The notes under the pieces were generated by a model that saw only the letters and a program-made list of their open reading frames with translations, made no database searches and had not been told where the DNA came from. DNA of 64,000 bases from Thiomicrorhabdus sp033238645 (GTDB taxonomy: Bacteria > Pseudomonadota > Gammaproteobacteria > Thiomicrospirales > Thiomicrospiraceae): contig BQXR01000005.1 in NCBI GenBank assembly GCA_033238645.1, positions 1-64,000 of the forward strand, read 5' to 3'. Shown piece by piece: positions 52,508 through 61,630 of the stretch. The first letter of the stretch is position 1. Every line of letters starts with the position of its first letter. The translations under genes and the position numbers were made by a program.

Positions 52508-52537
52508 AAAAAATAATTTTAAGTACAAAGGCTTAAA

Positions 52538-53749
52538 CTATTTTTGATGTCTTTTTGCTGCTGTTTTTAAGCGCAATGCATTTAGCTTAATAAAACCTTC
52601 TGCATCTTTATGATCATAAGCACCATCATCTTCTTCGAAAGTCGCAATTGCTTCATCAAATAAGCTGTACTCTGAAGTACGACCCACAACTGTCATTGTA
52701 CCTTTATACAACTTAAGACGAACATCACCTGTTACAAACTGCTGAGAGTGGTCAATCATCGCTTGTAGCATTTCACGCTCAGGCGCAAACCAAAAACCGT
52801 TATAGATCATCTCTGCGTACTTAGGCATTAACTCATCTTTAAGATGAGCTGCATTGCGATCTAGAGTCAAAGACTCCATTGCTCGGTGTGCTTTAAGCAT
52901 AATGGTTCCAGCTGGTGTTTCATAACAACCACGAGCTTTCATCCCTACAAAACGGTTTTCAACGATATCAGCACGACCAATACCATTTTCACCACCGACT
53001 TTATTTAGGTACTCCATGACTGTCGCAGGTGACATCGTATCACCATTGATTGCCGTAATATCCCCCTTCTCATAAGAGATATCTAGGTAAGTTGCTTTAT
53101 CTGGTGCATTCTCAGGAGAAACTGTCCATAACCACATTTCTTCTTCTGGCTCATTAGCAGGATCTTCAATGATGCCACCTTCGTAAGAGATGTGTAGTAA
53201 GTTTGCATCCATTGAGTAAGGAGACTTTTGACCTTTCTTCTTCTCAACTTTAATACCGTGCTCTTCAGCATAAGCCATTAACTTTTCACGAGATAGCAGA
53301 TCCCACTCACGCCAAGGGGCTATCACATGAACATCAGGCATTAATGCATAAGCATTTAACTCAAAACGAACCTGATCGTTTCCTTTACCTGTTGCGCCGT
53401 GAGAGATCGCACAAGCACCTGTTTCCTGCGCAATCTCAACTAAACGCTTAGAGATTAGAGGGCGCGCAATAGACGTTCCTAAAAGGTATTCACCTTCATA
53501 GATTGCGTTCGCACGCATCATAGGGAAAACAAAGTCACTTGCGAACTCTTCACGAAGATCTTCAATATAGATCTCTTTAATGCCCATCGCTTCCGCTTTA
53601 GCACGTGCTGGTTCAACTTCTTCACCCTGTCCAATATCAGCCGTAAAAGTAACCACTTCACAGTTATATTCATCTTGTAACCACTTAACGATAATTGAGG
53701 TATCTAAACCACCAGAATAAGCGAGAACGACTTTATTAATTTCGGACAT
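52538..53749 (-). CDS. argG: Argininosuccinate synthase
   Basis: Citrulline plus aspartate plus ATP gives argininosuccinate (arginine synthesis). 403 residues. PP-loop AYSGGLDTSIIVKWL at the N-terminus, TGKGNDQVRFEL near 118, and SPYSMDANLLHISYEGG near 165-180. AAGGAAAAAACA ribosome site. Monocistronic. Confidence 0.97.
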   Translation of the reverse strand: MSEINKVVLAYSGGLDTSIIVKWLQDEYNCEVVTFTADIGQGEEVEPARAKAEAMGIKEIYIEDLREEFASDFVFPMMRANAIYEGEYLLGTSIARPLISKRLVEIAQETGACAISHGATGKGNDQVRFELNAYALMPDVHVIAPWREWDLLSREKLMAYAEEHGIKVEKKKGQKSPYSMDANLLHISYEGGIIEDPANEPEEEMWLWTVSPENAPDKATYLDISYEKGDITAINGDTMSPATVMEYLNKVGGENGIGRADIVENRFVGMKARGCYETPAGTIMLKAHRAMESLTLDRNAAHLKDELMPKYAEMIYNGFWFAPEREMLQAMIDHSQQFVTGDVRLKLYKGTMTVVGRTSEYSLFDEAIATFEEDDGAYDHKDAEGFIKLNALRLKTAAKRHQK

Positions 53750-53853
53750 TGTTTTTTCCTTGAGAGAATTCTATTAATTGCGCGAATTATACATTAAAAT
53801 CACCACACTAAAATCAATAAATACTGCTCAAAAGGCACAGGTAAACCCTCAAA

Positions 53854-54783
53854 ATGACCAAATTAATGGACTTTATTAAAGTCACACCGCAATACTTCAT
53901 TCCAAAGCACCTTCTTTCATCAATGATGCATTGGTTTATGCAAGTGGAAACCCCTTGGATTAAAAACAATGTTATTCGCGGGCTTAGTAAGCTTTACGGC
54001 ATAAACATCAGGGAAGCCGCTGATGAGGATATTAATAACTATCCTCACTTCAACGCTTTTTTTACCCGTGAACTTAAACCAGAAGCACGCCCAATTGATG
54101 ATAGAGAAAACTGCTGGGTAAGCCCTGTGGATGGTATCATTAGCCAGTCTAGTCATATTAATGGTAATCAAATTATTCAAGCAAAGTGCCACCCTTATAC
54201 AGTTGAGGCTTTAGTCGGAGGTGATATCAGCTACGCCAAAACATTTGAAAATGGTGAAGCTGCCGTCATCTACCTCTCTCCTAAAGATTATCACCGCATT
54301 CATATTCCCGTTGATGCCAACCTACTGTCAATGACTTATGTACCTGGTGATCTTTTTGCAGTTAACCCTGCAACGGTTCGCAATGTAGAGGGGCTATTTG
54401 CCCGTAATGAACGTTTAGTTATTCGTTTTGAAAGTGAGCAGGGGGGGTTCTGTTTGATTATGGTTGGTGCTATTTTTGTGGGTAGTATGCAAACTGTTTG
54501 GGAAGGTAAAATTACGCCCGAGTATGAACCAACCATTAAACATTGGGATTACAGCGACGCAAACTTACAATTTAATAAAGGGGATGAAATTGGACGCTTT
54601 AATATGGGTTCAACCGTGGTATTATTAACACCAGAAGGTCAACTCCCTGCATTAGGCCAGATTAATAGTGATACCCCAATTCAAATGGGTCAGCACCTTG
54701 TAGACTATCCTAGTACAGAAGAGAGTACGGTTGAGGAAACGACCAACCAACAAGAAAATACTGAAGCCGATATAATCGACTAG
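53854..54783 (+). CDS. psd: Phosphatidylserine decarboxylase proenzyme
   Basis: Pyruvoyl-dependent inner-membrane enzyme that makes phosphatidylethanolamine. 309 residues. FFTRELKPEARPI, SPVDGIIS, PKDYHRIHIP (catalytic His) and VGAIFVGSMQ are family blocks. The self-cleavage site reads MGST in FNMGSTVVLLTP, where LGST is usual, so Ser becomes the pyruvoyl group. A Glu/Thr-rich tail of about 25 residues follows. A G7 run (C-tract motif on the minus strand) encodes QGGF at 54441. Confidence 0.95.
   Translation: MTKLMDFIKVTPQYFIPKHLLSSMMHWFMQVETPWIKNNVIRGLSKLYGINIREAADEDINNYPHFNAFFTRELKPEARPIDDRENCWVSPVDGIISQSSHINGNQIIQAKCHPYTVEALVGGDISYAKTFENGEAAVIYLSPKDYHRIHIPVDANLLSMTYVPGDLFAVNPATVRNVEGLFARNERLVIRFESEQGGFCLIMVGAIFVGSMQTVWEGKITPEYEPTIKHWDYSDANLQFNKGDEIGRFNMGSTVVLLTPEGQLPALGQINSDTPIQMGQHLVDYPSTEESTVEETTNQQENTEADIID
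54435..54447 (-). repeat. C-tract motif copy inside psd (C7-TGCTCA, minus strand)
   Basis: TGAGCA then seven Gs at 54441-54447. On the minus strand C7-TGCTCACTTT. Second of the two minus-strand copies. Confidence 0.65.
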
Positions 54784-54852
54784 ATATTAGAAGCTAACCG
54801 CCCAATAGACCCAATTTAAAACCCTAACATTTATGTACTTTAAGGAATTCAG

Positions 54853-55191
54853 ATGAAATTAATTACCGCGATCATAAAACCTTTTAAATTAGATGACGTT
54901 CGTGATGCCCTACATGAAATTGGTATCCATGGAATGACCGTAACAGAAGTAAAAGGTTACGGTCGCCAGAAAGGTCATACTGAGATGTACCGTGGTGCTG
55001 AGTATGTTGTTGATTTTTTACCTAAGTTAAAAATTGAAATTGCCACAACGGCTGAAACCATTGAATCTGCTTCTGAAGCGATTATTAACGCAGCGCAAAC
55101 AGGTAAAATTGGTGATGGTAAAATCTTTATCACTAATATTGAACAGACTATCCGTATCCGTACGGGTGAAACAGGTCAAGAAGCACTTTAA
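54853..55191 (+). CDS. glnB: Nitrogen regulatory protein PII
   Basis: Trimeric sensor of 2-oxoglutarate, ATP and glutamine state. 112 residues, the exact usual length. Uridylylation Tyr51 in YRGAEYVVDF, the T-loop KGYGRQKGHTE, the B-loop around TGKIGDGKIFI, and the C-terminal RIRTGETG. Not linked to amtB, so glnB is more likely than glnK. The ntrBC operon sits about 1 kb away, on the opposite strand. AAGGAATTCAG precedes the ATG. Confidence 0.95.
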   Translation: MKLITAIIKPFKLDDVRDALHEIGIHGMTVTEVKGYGRQKGHTEMYRGAEYVVDFLPKLKIEIATTAETIESASEAIINAAQTGKIGDGKIFITNIEQTIRIRTGETGQEAL

Positions 55192-55223
55192 AGTACAATC
55201 AAATCACTTTAATAAGTGCCAAT

Positions 55224-55260
55224 AAAAAGGCCATCATCTTTTACAGATGATGGCCTTTTT
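55224..55260. terminator. Bidirectional terminator after PII
   Basis: AAAAAGGCCATCATC pairs exactly with GATGATGGCCTTTTT around a 7-base loop. It lies between PII and the converging operon. Confidence 0.93.
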
Positions 55261-55303
55261 AGTTTCTAAAACTCGCATAATCAATCTAAAAAACAACCTT
55301 TAT

Positions 55304-56074
55304 TTAAAGCATAGAAACGGCTACCAGATTCTTTTGTCCCATATTACGCCTCTCCTCCCCTAAAGGAATTATTCCCCACTCCCAGCTCTGTTCCGGTTTT
55401 GGTGGCTCTACATCCCACCATGGGTCAAAACGATCAGTCTCATTACCTTGTGCGTCGAATTCAATCCCAGTTCTATCCGCAATTAAACAGACTTCTCCAT
55501 GAAACATTCTTAAATAATGCAAATGAGCAAAAATAAGCTGCTTGCCAATCACGTCCGCATCCACTTCAGGTAGATCAAACTCATTGATTAACCAGCGCGC
55601 AGGAATGAGAGGTAGTTGCGTAATTAAATTTAGTGAAACAACTAAATCAATCTCATCATTATTTAGCCAAGCATCAGGTGCTTGTACCAGTGGCTGGCCA
55701 TTAACAATCCATTTCAATGACTCAGTAATATCATGTTCAACCAAATCAATATTGCCAAACTGAGCAGCTAATCGACGTGCAGATTTCAAAAAGACCAAAT
55801 CAACCAAAATCACTTTTTCGAACTGTTTGGATAAAACCCCTAAAGGCACATCATTTAGAGAACCCGCCCCTAAGACTAAAACGGTTCTTTTTTGTAGCGA
55901 TCGATTGGCAGCACTTATAATCGCCTTCTGACAATTTTGATAGTGTGCACTCCAGCTCTGTTGGCAACGGCTTGCTCTCGCTTCCATTTCAATCGCCTCT
56001 TTTAAGAACCCCATCTCTTTTGCAACAGGTAACTCAGTAGATGTCGAGACATACTGCCAAAGTTCTTTAATCAT
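55304..56074 (-). CDS. Methyltransferase-like protein of the ntrBC operon
   Basis: 256 residues, soluble. A SAM-type Rossmann start is visible as TVLVLGAGSLNDVPLG (about 79-94), then VILVDLVFLKSARRLAAQFG and LVEHDIT, giving the acidic residues after strands 2 and 3. The N-terminus has a Cys/Trp/Gln-rich helix (RCQQSWSAHYQNC) and the C-terminus a Trp-rich EQSWEWGIIPLGE. No specific family recognised. 39 bases after ntrC on the same strand, so likely in one operon. Confidence 0.65.
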   Translation of the reverse strand: MIKELWQYVSTSTELPVAKEMGFLKEAIEMEARASRCQQSWSAHYQNCQKAIISAANRSLQKRTVLVLGAGSLNDVPLGVLSKQFEKVILVDLVFLKSARRLAAQFGNIDLVEHDITESLKWIVNGQPLVQAPDAWLNNDEIDLVVSLNLITQLPLIPARWLINEFDLPEVDADVIGKQLIFAHLHYLRMFHGEVCLIADRTGIEFDAQGNETDRFDPWWDVEPPKPEQSWEWGIIPLGEERRNMGQKNLVAVSML

Positions 56075-56113
56075 TTAAACGATCTCCGTCTAATCATCTA
56101 TCAAATTTTGTAT

Positions 56114-57547
56114 CTAGTCTTCTAAACCCAGAGACTGAATTTTACGCGTTAGTGTATTGCGCCCCCAGCCTAATAAGATTGCTGCTTTCTGACGATGGTT
56201 ATTACTGGCTTTTAGGGCAGCATCTATCAATACCTTTTCAAACATCACTTCTGCAGAGGTATGCAGCCCCTCTCGGCCACTCTGTAAAAATAGCTGCGCC
56301 CAATTAGCTAAAGGAGCCTCCCATTGATCCGTTGTATCCCCATTTGCAACATCTGCCATCGGCTGCCTAAGCTCTAAAGGTAAATCTTCAATGTGAACCG
56401 TTTTGTCGGGTGCCATAATGGTCAACCATGTACATAAACTCTTAAGCTGTCTAACATTTCCTGGCCACGGTAAGCTTGATAAAAACAGCTCTACTTTCGG
56501 GCTAAGGATCTTCTCTTCAAGCCCTAAAGACTTTGCTTCTAGCTCCATATAAAAACGTAGTAATAGTGGTACATCCTCTTTACGCTCACGTAGAGCGGGT
56601 ACCTTTATACGAATAATATTGAGTCGATAGAGTAGATCTTCTCGGAAAGAGCCATCTCTTACTAACTGTTCCATATTTTGGTGAGTTGCTGCCACAATAC
56701 GTACATCGGTTGAAACAGGGCTTCTCCCCCCCACTCGATAAAAACTACCATCATTTAGAACACGCAGCAAACGGGTCTGTAGATCTACAGGCATATCACC
56801 GATTTCATCTAAAAAAAGCGTTCCACCATTAGCCTCTTCAAAACGACCAATACGTTGTGAGTGTGCGCCTGTAAATGAGCCTTTCTCATGGCCAAAGAGT
56901 TCAGATTCCAAAAGCTCCCGAGGAATGGCTGCGGTATTCAAGGCAATAAAAGGGCCATCTGCTCTGGGGCTTAATTCATGCAGTGCTTGTGCAACCAGCT
57001 CTTTACCCGTACCCGTTTCTCCATTGATTAAAACAGTCACATCCAGTTGTGAAACACGGCCTAAAATTCTAAATACTTCCTGCATTGCTGGTGCGGCACC
57101 AATAATATTTAAAGGCTGCTTACCCGCTTTTGCAGCTTTTTTCTTGCGCGAAATACCGCCTGAAAGCTGGCGCTTTATCGCTCGGTCAACTAACCCTATC
57201 GCTTCATCAATATCAAACGGTTTTGGTAGGTACTCAAAAGCCTTACTCTGGAAAGATTTCACCGCAGTATTCAAGTCTGCATGTGCCGTCATAATAATGA
57301 CCGGAATTTTTCTATCCTTCTCGTGAAGCGCCTCCATGAAGGTTAAGCCATCCATATCAGGCATACGCACGTCGCTAATCACTACTGTCGGCGGACAGGC
57401 ATCATATGCCTTAAGCGCTAACAAAGGTGAATCAAAAACTTTGATATCATAAGGCTTATCTTCTAAAGCCGCCTCTAAAACCCACCTAATTGAAGCATCA
57501 TCATCTACAATCCAAACGACCGGGTTAATCTCTTGCATCTTGCTCAT
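56114..57547 (-). CDS. ntrC: Nitrogen regulation response regulator NtrC
   Basis: Sigma-54 activator, 477 residues. Receiver domain 1-125 with phospho-Asp in VVISDVRMPDMDG (Asp59) and conserved DDD near 15; AAA+ domain with Walker A GETGTGKELVAQ, the GAFTGAHSQRIG sigma-54 contact and DEIGDMP; C-terminal Fis helix-turn-helix KAAILLGWGRNTLTRKIQSL. AAGGAT eight bases upstream supports the start. The start is one base after the ntrB stop, so the two are coupled. Confidence 0.95.
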   Translation of the reverse strand: MSKMQEINPVVWIVDDDASIRWVLEAALEDKPYDIKVFDSPLLALKAYDACPPTVVISDVRMPDMDGLTFMEALHEKDRKIPVIIMTAHADLNTAVKSFQSKAFEYLPKPFDIDEAIGLVDRAIKRQLSGGISRKKKAAKAGKQPLNIIGAAPAMQEVFRILGRVSQLDVTVLINGETGTGKELVAQALHELSPRADGPFIALNTAAIPRELLESELFGHEKGSFTGAHSQRIGRFEEANGGTLFLDEIGDMPVDLQTRLLRVLNDGSFYRVGGRSPVSTDVRIVAATHQNMEQLVRDGSFREDLLYRLNIIRIKVPALRERKEDVPLLLRFYMELEAKSLGLEEKILSPKVELFLSSLPWPGNVRQLKSLCTWLTIMAPDKTVHIEDLPLELRQPMADVANGDTTDQWEAPLANWAQLFLQSGREGLHTSAEVMFEKVLIDAALKASNNHRQKAAILLGWGRNTLTRKIQSLGLED

Positions 57548-57548
57548 A

Positions 57549-58616
57549 TCAATTATCCTTTTGCTCTAGTGGCAAATAAACATCAAAGACCGTATTGCCA
57601 GGTTTGCTCTCGGCGACAATCAAGCCATCATGTTTACGTAAAACATTTTGTGAAACAGGTAAACCCAGTCCCGACCCCTCTTTTTTACTACTGACCATTG
57701 GATAAAAAATAGAATCAAACACCGCATCTGGAATCCCCTCTCCCTCATCGATAATACTAATCACCGCCACCAGAGGGTAGGTTTGAGTCCCTAGTGTAAA
57801 TTTATGCGCCACACGGGTTTTAATCGTTAACACGCCACCGTGATTTTCCATCGCTTGAATCGCATTTTTAACTAAGTTTAAAATAGCCTGAACCATGGCT
57901 TCAAAGTCGATACTAATATCTGGGATACTCGGATCATAATCCAGTTTAATAAAGATATTACCTGGCTTTTCACCCTCAATAATCTGTAAAACATAGCGAA
58001 TCAATTCATGAATATTATGCGGCTCTTTAGCGCTCGCACTCCTTGGACCCAGCATACGATCAACCAGATTGGTTAAACGTTGCACCTCTTTAGAGATAAT
58101 ATCCAAAAAAGCCAAATCTCTATCACCTGGCTGATGACGTTTCTGGAGTAATTGTGTTGCCCCTAATATCCCCGCTAGAGGATTCTTGACCTCATGAGCT
58201 AAGGTTTTAACCAGTAAATTTCCTGCTTCATATTGATGCCAACGCTCATCTTCCTCTACAATTCTGTGATGTCGCTCGGTGTTATAAATTTCAAATAACC
58301 AACCTGATTCTCCTTTCATCTCATAAGGAGAAATCGTACAACTCACTCGCACTTTGTAAAGCTCTTCAATCGTAATGGCATACTCATGAATCGTGATCTT
58401 CTTCTCTTCTGCTTGCTTAATATTATCCACTAAGCTAGGAAATACCACATTCCATTGCAACCCTTTCACTCGCTTAAGGCTTATATGTAATAACTCTGCT
58501 GCCGAACTATTCATATACTGAATTGTCTCATCTGGATCAACCCAAAGAATTGCGGTAGTTAAGCCCTCGAGAAGCTCTTCAAAAAAAACACCTTGATTAT
58601 GCTTGTCTAATTTCAC
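57549..58616 (-). CDS. ntrB: Nitrogen regulation sensor kinase NtrB
   Basis: Cytoplasmic histidine kinase, 355 residues. PAS domain (about 10-125), HisKA with phospho-acceptor His in LAHEVKNPLAGILG (about 140), N box NLVKNAIQAM, and G boxes IDEGEGIPDAVF and SGLGLPVSQNVL. In the known system it is controlled by PII, whose gene is about 2.4 kb away. Its start overlaps the DtxR-like gene by about 20 bases. Confidence 0.94.
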   Translation of the reverse strand: MKLDKHNQGVFFEELLEGLTTAILWVDPDETIQYMNSSAAELLHISLKRVKGLQWNVVFPSLVDNIKQAEEKKITIHEYAITIEELYKVRVSCTISPYEMKGESGWLFEIYNTERHHRIVEEDERWHQYEAGNLLVKTLAHEVKNPLAGILGATQLLQKRHQPGDRDLAFLDIISKEVQRLTNLVDRMLGPRSASAKEPHNIHELIRYVLQIIEGEKPGNIFIKLDYDPSIPDISIDFEAMVQAILNLVKNAIQAMENHGGVLTIKTRVAHKFTLGTQTYPLVAVISIIDEGEGIPDAVFDSIFYPMVSSKKEGSGLGLPVSQNVLRKHDGLIVAESKPGNTVFDVYLPLEQKDN

Positions 58617-59280
58617 TGATTTCCCCCACCATTAATGACTTAGCCAACTGATAATCAATGGCATGAATTTCACTATTATCAATCAAGACCATCAAAGGGC
58701 CCTCCATCGGGGCAAAGCTTTTTACCATCACTAAAGCCCCCGTAGTTAAGCCTATTGATGCCAGATAACGAAGCTCCTCTGGACGACGGTTTTTAATTCG
58801 CCTTAGCAAAAAGGTTTGCTGCGTATCAATTGAGCTGAGAGCACACCAGTTGTTATCCATCACTGTGCCATTTTCAGTTGGTATTGGAGAGCCATGCGGA
58901 TCATGCGTTGGTTGCCCCAAAACATCCCACATTCGATTCGCCAACTTATCAGATATAGAGTGTTCTAACACCTCAGCCTCTTCATCTACCTCATCCCACG
59001 AGTAGCCCAAACGCTCAACCAAATATTGCTCTAAGATGCGGTGTTTTCGCACCATATTAAGTGCGATCTTGCGACCTGATTCGGTTAACTTAACACCGTA
59101 ATAAGGCGCGTACTCTATATAGGTTTTATCCGACAGCTTTTTAAGCATATTCGATACTGATGCCTGAGAGATAGACAATCGCTCTGCAATTGCAGAAGTT
59201 TGCACGCCCTTACCAGAGGGCGCATAACTCTCTAACTTATAGATGATTTTCAGATAATCTTCCAACGCCTGTGACGCCAT
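58597..59280 (-). CDS. DtxR/MntR-family metal-dependent regulator
   Basis: 227 residues. N-terminal winged helix: ALEDYLKIIYKLE, then AIAERLSISQASVSNMLKKL, with LTESGRKIAL after the wing. The dimerisation/metal-binding helices contain VRKHRILEQYLVERLGY, EAEVLEHSISDKLANRM and HDPHGSPIP (Cys and His ligands usual of DtxR). An SH3/FeoA-like C-terminus includes LASIGLTTGALVMV. It would respond to Fe2+ or Mn2+. Translationally overlapping with ntrB, an uncommon arrangement. Confidence 0.9.
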   Translation of the reverse strand: MASQALEDYLKIIYKLESYAPSGKGVQTSAIAERLSISQASVSNMLKKLSDKTYIEYAPYYGVKLTESGRKIALNMVRKHRILEQYLVERLGYSWDEVDEEAEVLEHSISDKLANRMWDVLGQPTHDPHGSPIPTENGTVMDNNWCALSSIDTQQTFLLRRIKNRRPEELRYLASIGLTTGALVMVKSFAPMEGPLMVLIDNSEIHAIDYQLAKSLMVGEISEIRQA

Positions 59281-59358
59281 AGACAGTTCCTAACAACAAA
59301 TTAAGGTAACACCCATCATCTTTAAAAAATGAGGCTTAAAACTAAAAAAAATAATCGA

Positions 59359-59742
59359 CTACTGAGCTGCGGGGATAGGATCTGCTTCAACAACAGGTGC
59401 ATTAATGGTTGGCACAGTATCCTCCATTACCAATGTCTTAGGCGCAGTACTCTCTGGCTCTGCAGCAGATATTGCTCCCTCCATTGGTATATGTTGACCT
59501 GACATAATATCTCGAACTACTTCTGGGTCTGGAAAAGAGAATATATATAAACCAGTGAACATAATCATAAAAGCAAAGCGAGTCATGGTCTTAAAAGGTA
59601 GTGCAGAGTGACTCACCACCGCCAGCGCTAAACCCGCAGCAATCCCACCAATAGACCCTAAAGTGCCTGCTAGCATAGCCATTAAAGCGCCCATTGCCAT
59701 TACATAATAGTGCCAACTGTACTTTGCTTTTTGCTCTTTCAT
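59359..59742 (-). CDS. Hypothetical membrane protein with Ala/Pro/Glu tail
   Basis: 127 residues. Three hydrophobic segments (about 9-27, 27-45 and 49-68) within the first 70 residues, rich in Gly and Met; the remainder is an extended acidic Pro/Ala/Glu tail (SAAEPESTAPKTLVMED). No family recognised. AAGGATATTAACA lies upstream. About 78 bases separate it from the DtxR-like gene. Confidence 0.65.
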   Translation of the reverse strand: MKEQKAKYSWHYYVMAMGALMAMLAGTLGSIGGIAAGLALAVVSHSALPFKTMTRFAFMIMFTGLYIFSFPDPEVVRDIMSGQHIPMEGAISAAEPESTAPKTLVMEDTVPTINAPVVEADPIPAAQ

Positions 59743-59901
59743 TGTTAATATCCTTATTACTAAAATTTTAGGTCTATTCTACAAGAAACAGAGCCGAGCA
59801 AACTAGCTTTATTTCCATTTTGGTGCAGGTTTGCACAAGCCAGTAATCCGCTCTTAAAATAGACACCAACCACTCAAGTTTAGAAGGAAGAAGGTCACAG
59901 C

Positions 59902-60675
59902 ATGAAAAATCCTATTATCGTTATTGGACTAGGCGAACTAGGCAGCGTATTTGCCCGCGGTTTTTTAAAACTAGGCTACCCTGTACAAGGCATTACACGC
60001 TCTATGCCAGTACAAGATATTGCGCAACAGGTGCCTAACCCAACTGCGGTACTTGTCTCCGTAGGGGAAGCAGATATTGCCAACGTGCTCGCTAATATAC
60101 CTACCGAGTGGAAAGACAAGCTTATTTTGATTCAAAATGAGCTATTAGAACGTGATTGGTTAGCCGCTAATATTGCAGATCCAACCGTTATTTCAGTTTG
60201 GTTTGAGAAGAAAAAAGGCATGGATAGCAAAGTTGTTATTCCTTCACCAGTCTATGGTCAAAACGCTACACTCGTTTCTGATGCTTTAGGCACCCTTGAT
60301 CTACCTAGCTATATCTTGGACTCGGTAGAAGAGTTGAATTATGAATTGGTACGCAAAAACCTATATATTCTAACCACTAATATTTCAGGTTTAGAAGTGG
60401 GTGGTAATGTGGATGAACTTAACCAAAAGCATAACGATGTCATGCAAACTGTTGCCAATGATGTCTTAGATATTCAAGACTGGTTAACAGGTGCAAAGAG
60501 TGATCGTCCACGTTTAGTCGAGGGCATGATCGAAGCCTTTAACGGTGACCCACAACACGGCTGCATGGGACGCACTGCCCCAATACGACTAACACGAGCT
60601 TTAGGCTTTGCAGATCAAGCAGGGTTAGAAGTCAGTAAACTGCGAGCGATTGCTGCTACGCACTTAAGCACTTAA
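59902..60675 (+). CDS. Conserved Rossmann-fold protein of unknown function
   Basis: 257 residues. N-terminal NAD(P)-type loop VIGLGELGSVFARGFLKLG, then GITRSMPVQD, LVSVGEADI and a later FNGDPQHGCMGRTAPIRLTR. The start resembles 6-phosphogluconate- or ketopantoate-reductase-like dehydrogenases, but I see no diagnostic substrate motif. AGAAGGAAGAAGG precedes the ATG by 10 bases. Monocistronic. Confidence 0.6.
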   Translation: MKNPIIVIGLGELGSVFARGFLKLGYPVQGITRSMPVQDIAQQVPNPTAVLVSVGEADIANVLANIPTEWKDKLILIQNELLERDWLAANIADPTVISVWFEKKKGMDSKVVIPSPVYGQNATLVSDALGTLDLPSYILDSVEELNYELVRKNLYILTTNISGLEVGGNVDELNQKHNDVMQTVANDVLDIQDWLTGAKSDRPRLVEGMIEAFNGDPQHGCMGRTAPIRLTRALGFADQAGLEVSKLRAIAATHLST

Positions 60676-60822
60676 CTCTCTCTTCTTTAGGGATTCTTTC
60701 GAGGCCTTACATCCTCCCTAATGTTCATTAAACCTAATTACAATCAATCCTTACCTATTATTGACGTAATTATACCTATCCATTAAAGTCCTTTTTACTC
60801 ATTCAGCACCAAGGATTTACCT

Positions 60823-61554
60823 ATGTCAGAAAGAAAAAGAATAGCCCTACTTATTGATTGCGATAATGTAAGTCACAATTCAATAGAAGGCGTCTTAGAA
60901 GAACTTGCTAAATATGGTATGGTGAATGTCCGCCATGCACATGGTGATTGGAATAACCAGTCGCTATCTGGCTGGATAGAACACCTCCATCCTCACGCAA
61001 TCAGACCTATGCAACAGTTTGCCTATACTAAAGGTAAAAATGCCACCGACGCGGCAATGATTATTGATGCAATGGATTTGCTTTATAGCAAAAATGTAGA
61101 TGCTTTTGCTCTAATGACCAGTGACAGTGACTTTACCCCACTTGTATTAAGAATACTTGAAAGTGGCTTACCTGTTTTTGGGTTTGGTGAAAAAAAGACT
61201 CCCCAGCCATTTGTTGATGCTTGTTCTCCATTCATCTATACAGAAAACCTAATCACTGAACCAGAAGAAAAAATTTCCAGACACCCCGCATCTAATAAAC
61301 AACAAAAAAATAAAACTGAACTTAGAAGAGATAGTCAACTTGTAAAAATTCTTAGAAATGCAGTTGAACAAACCTCAGGTGATGATGACTGGGTTAACAT
61401 GGGAATTTTGGCACGCTATATATCAAATAACAGTTCTTTTTCTTCAGTTAACTATGGCTATAAAAGGCTTAGTGATTTAATAAGAGCCACCGAGTTATTT
61501 GATATAGATATGCGAAATGGATCTGCTATGTATATTAAAGATGCCCGCAAGTAG
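60823..61554 (+). CDS. NYN-domain ribonuclease-like protein with OST-HTH domain
   Basis: 243 residues. NYN (LabA/DUF88) domain: ALLIDCDNVS with acidic Asp12/Asp14, NATDAAMIIDAMDLLY near 67-82, and LMTSDSDFTPLV near 100-112, which together form a PIN-like metal site. From about 175 an OST-HTH/LOTUS RNA-binding domain follows (VKILRNAVEQ ... GILARYISNN ... YGYKRLSDLI). Predicted RNA nuclease or RNA-binding protein. Adjacent to decayed IS DNA on its 3' side. Confidence 0.85.
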   Translation: MSERKRIALLIDCDNVSHNSIEGVLEELAKYGMVNVRHAHGDWNNQSLSGWIEHLHPHAIRPMQQFAYTKGKNATDAAMIIDAMDLLYSKNVDAFALMTSDSDFTPLVLRILESGLPVFGFGEKKTPQPFVDACSPFIYTENLITEPEEKISRHPASNKQQKNKTELRRDSQLVKILRNAVEQTSGDDDWVNMGILARYISNNSSFSSVNYGYKRLSDLIRATELFDIDMRNGSAMYIKDARK

Positions 61555-61630
61555 AAGGAATTTATGCACTAACCCTCCACCAAAAACAAATACCTGATGA
61601 ATGTAATGGTCAAGTATTTCTATAGGCTTC

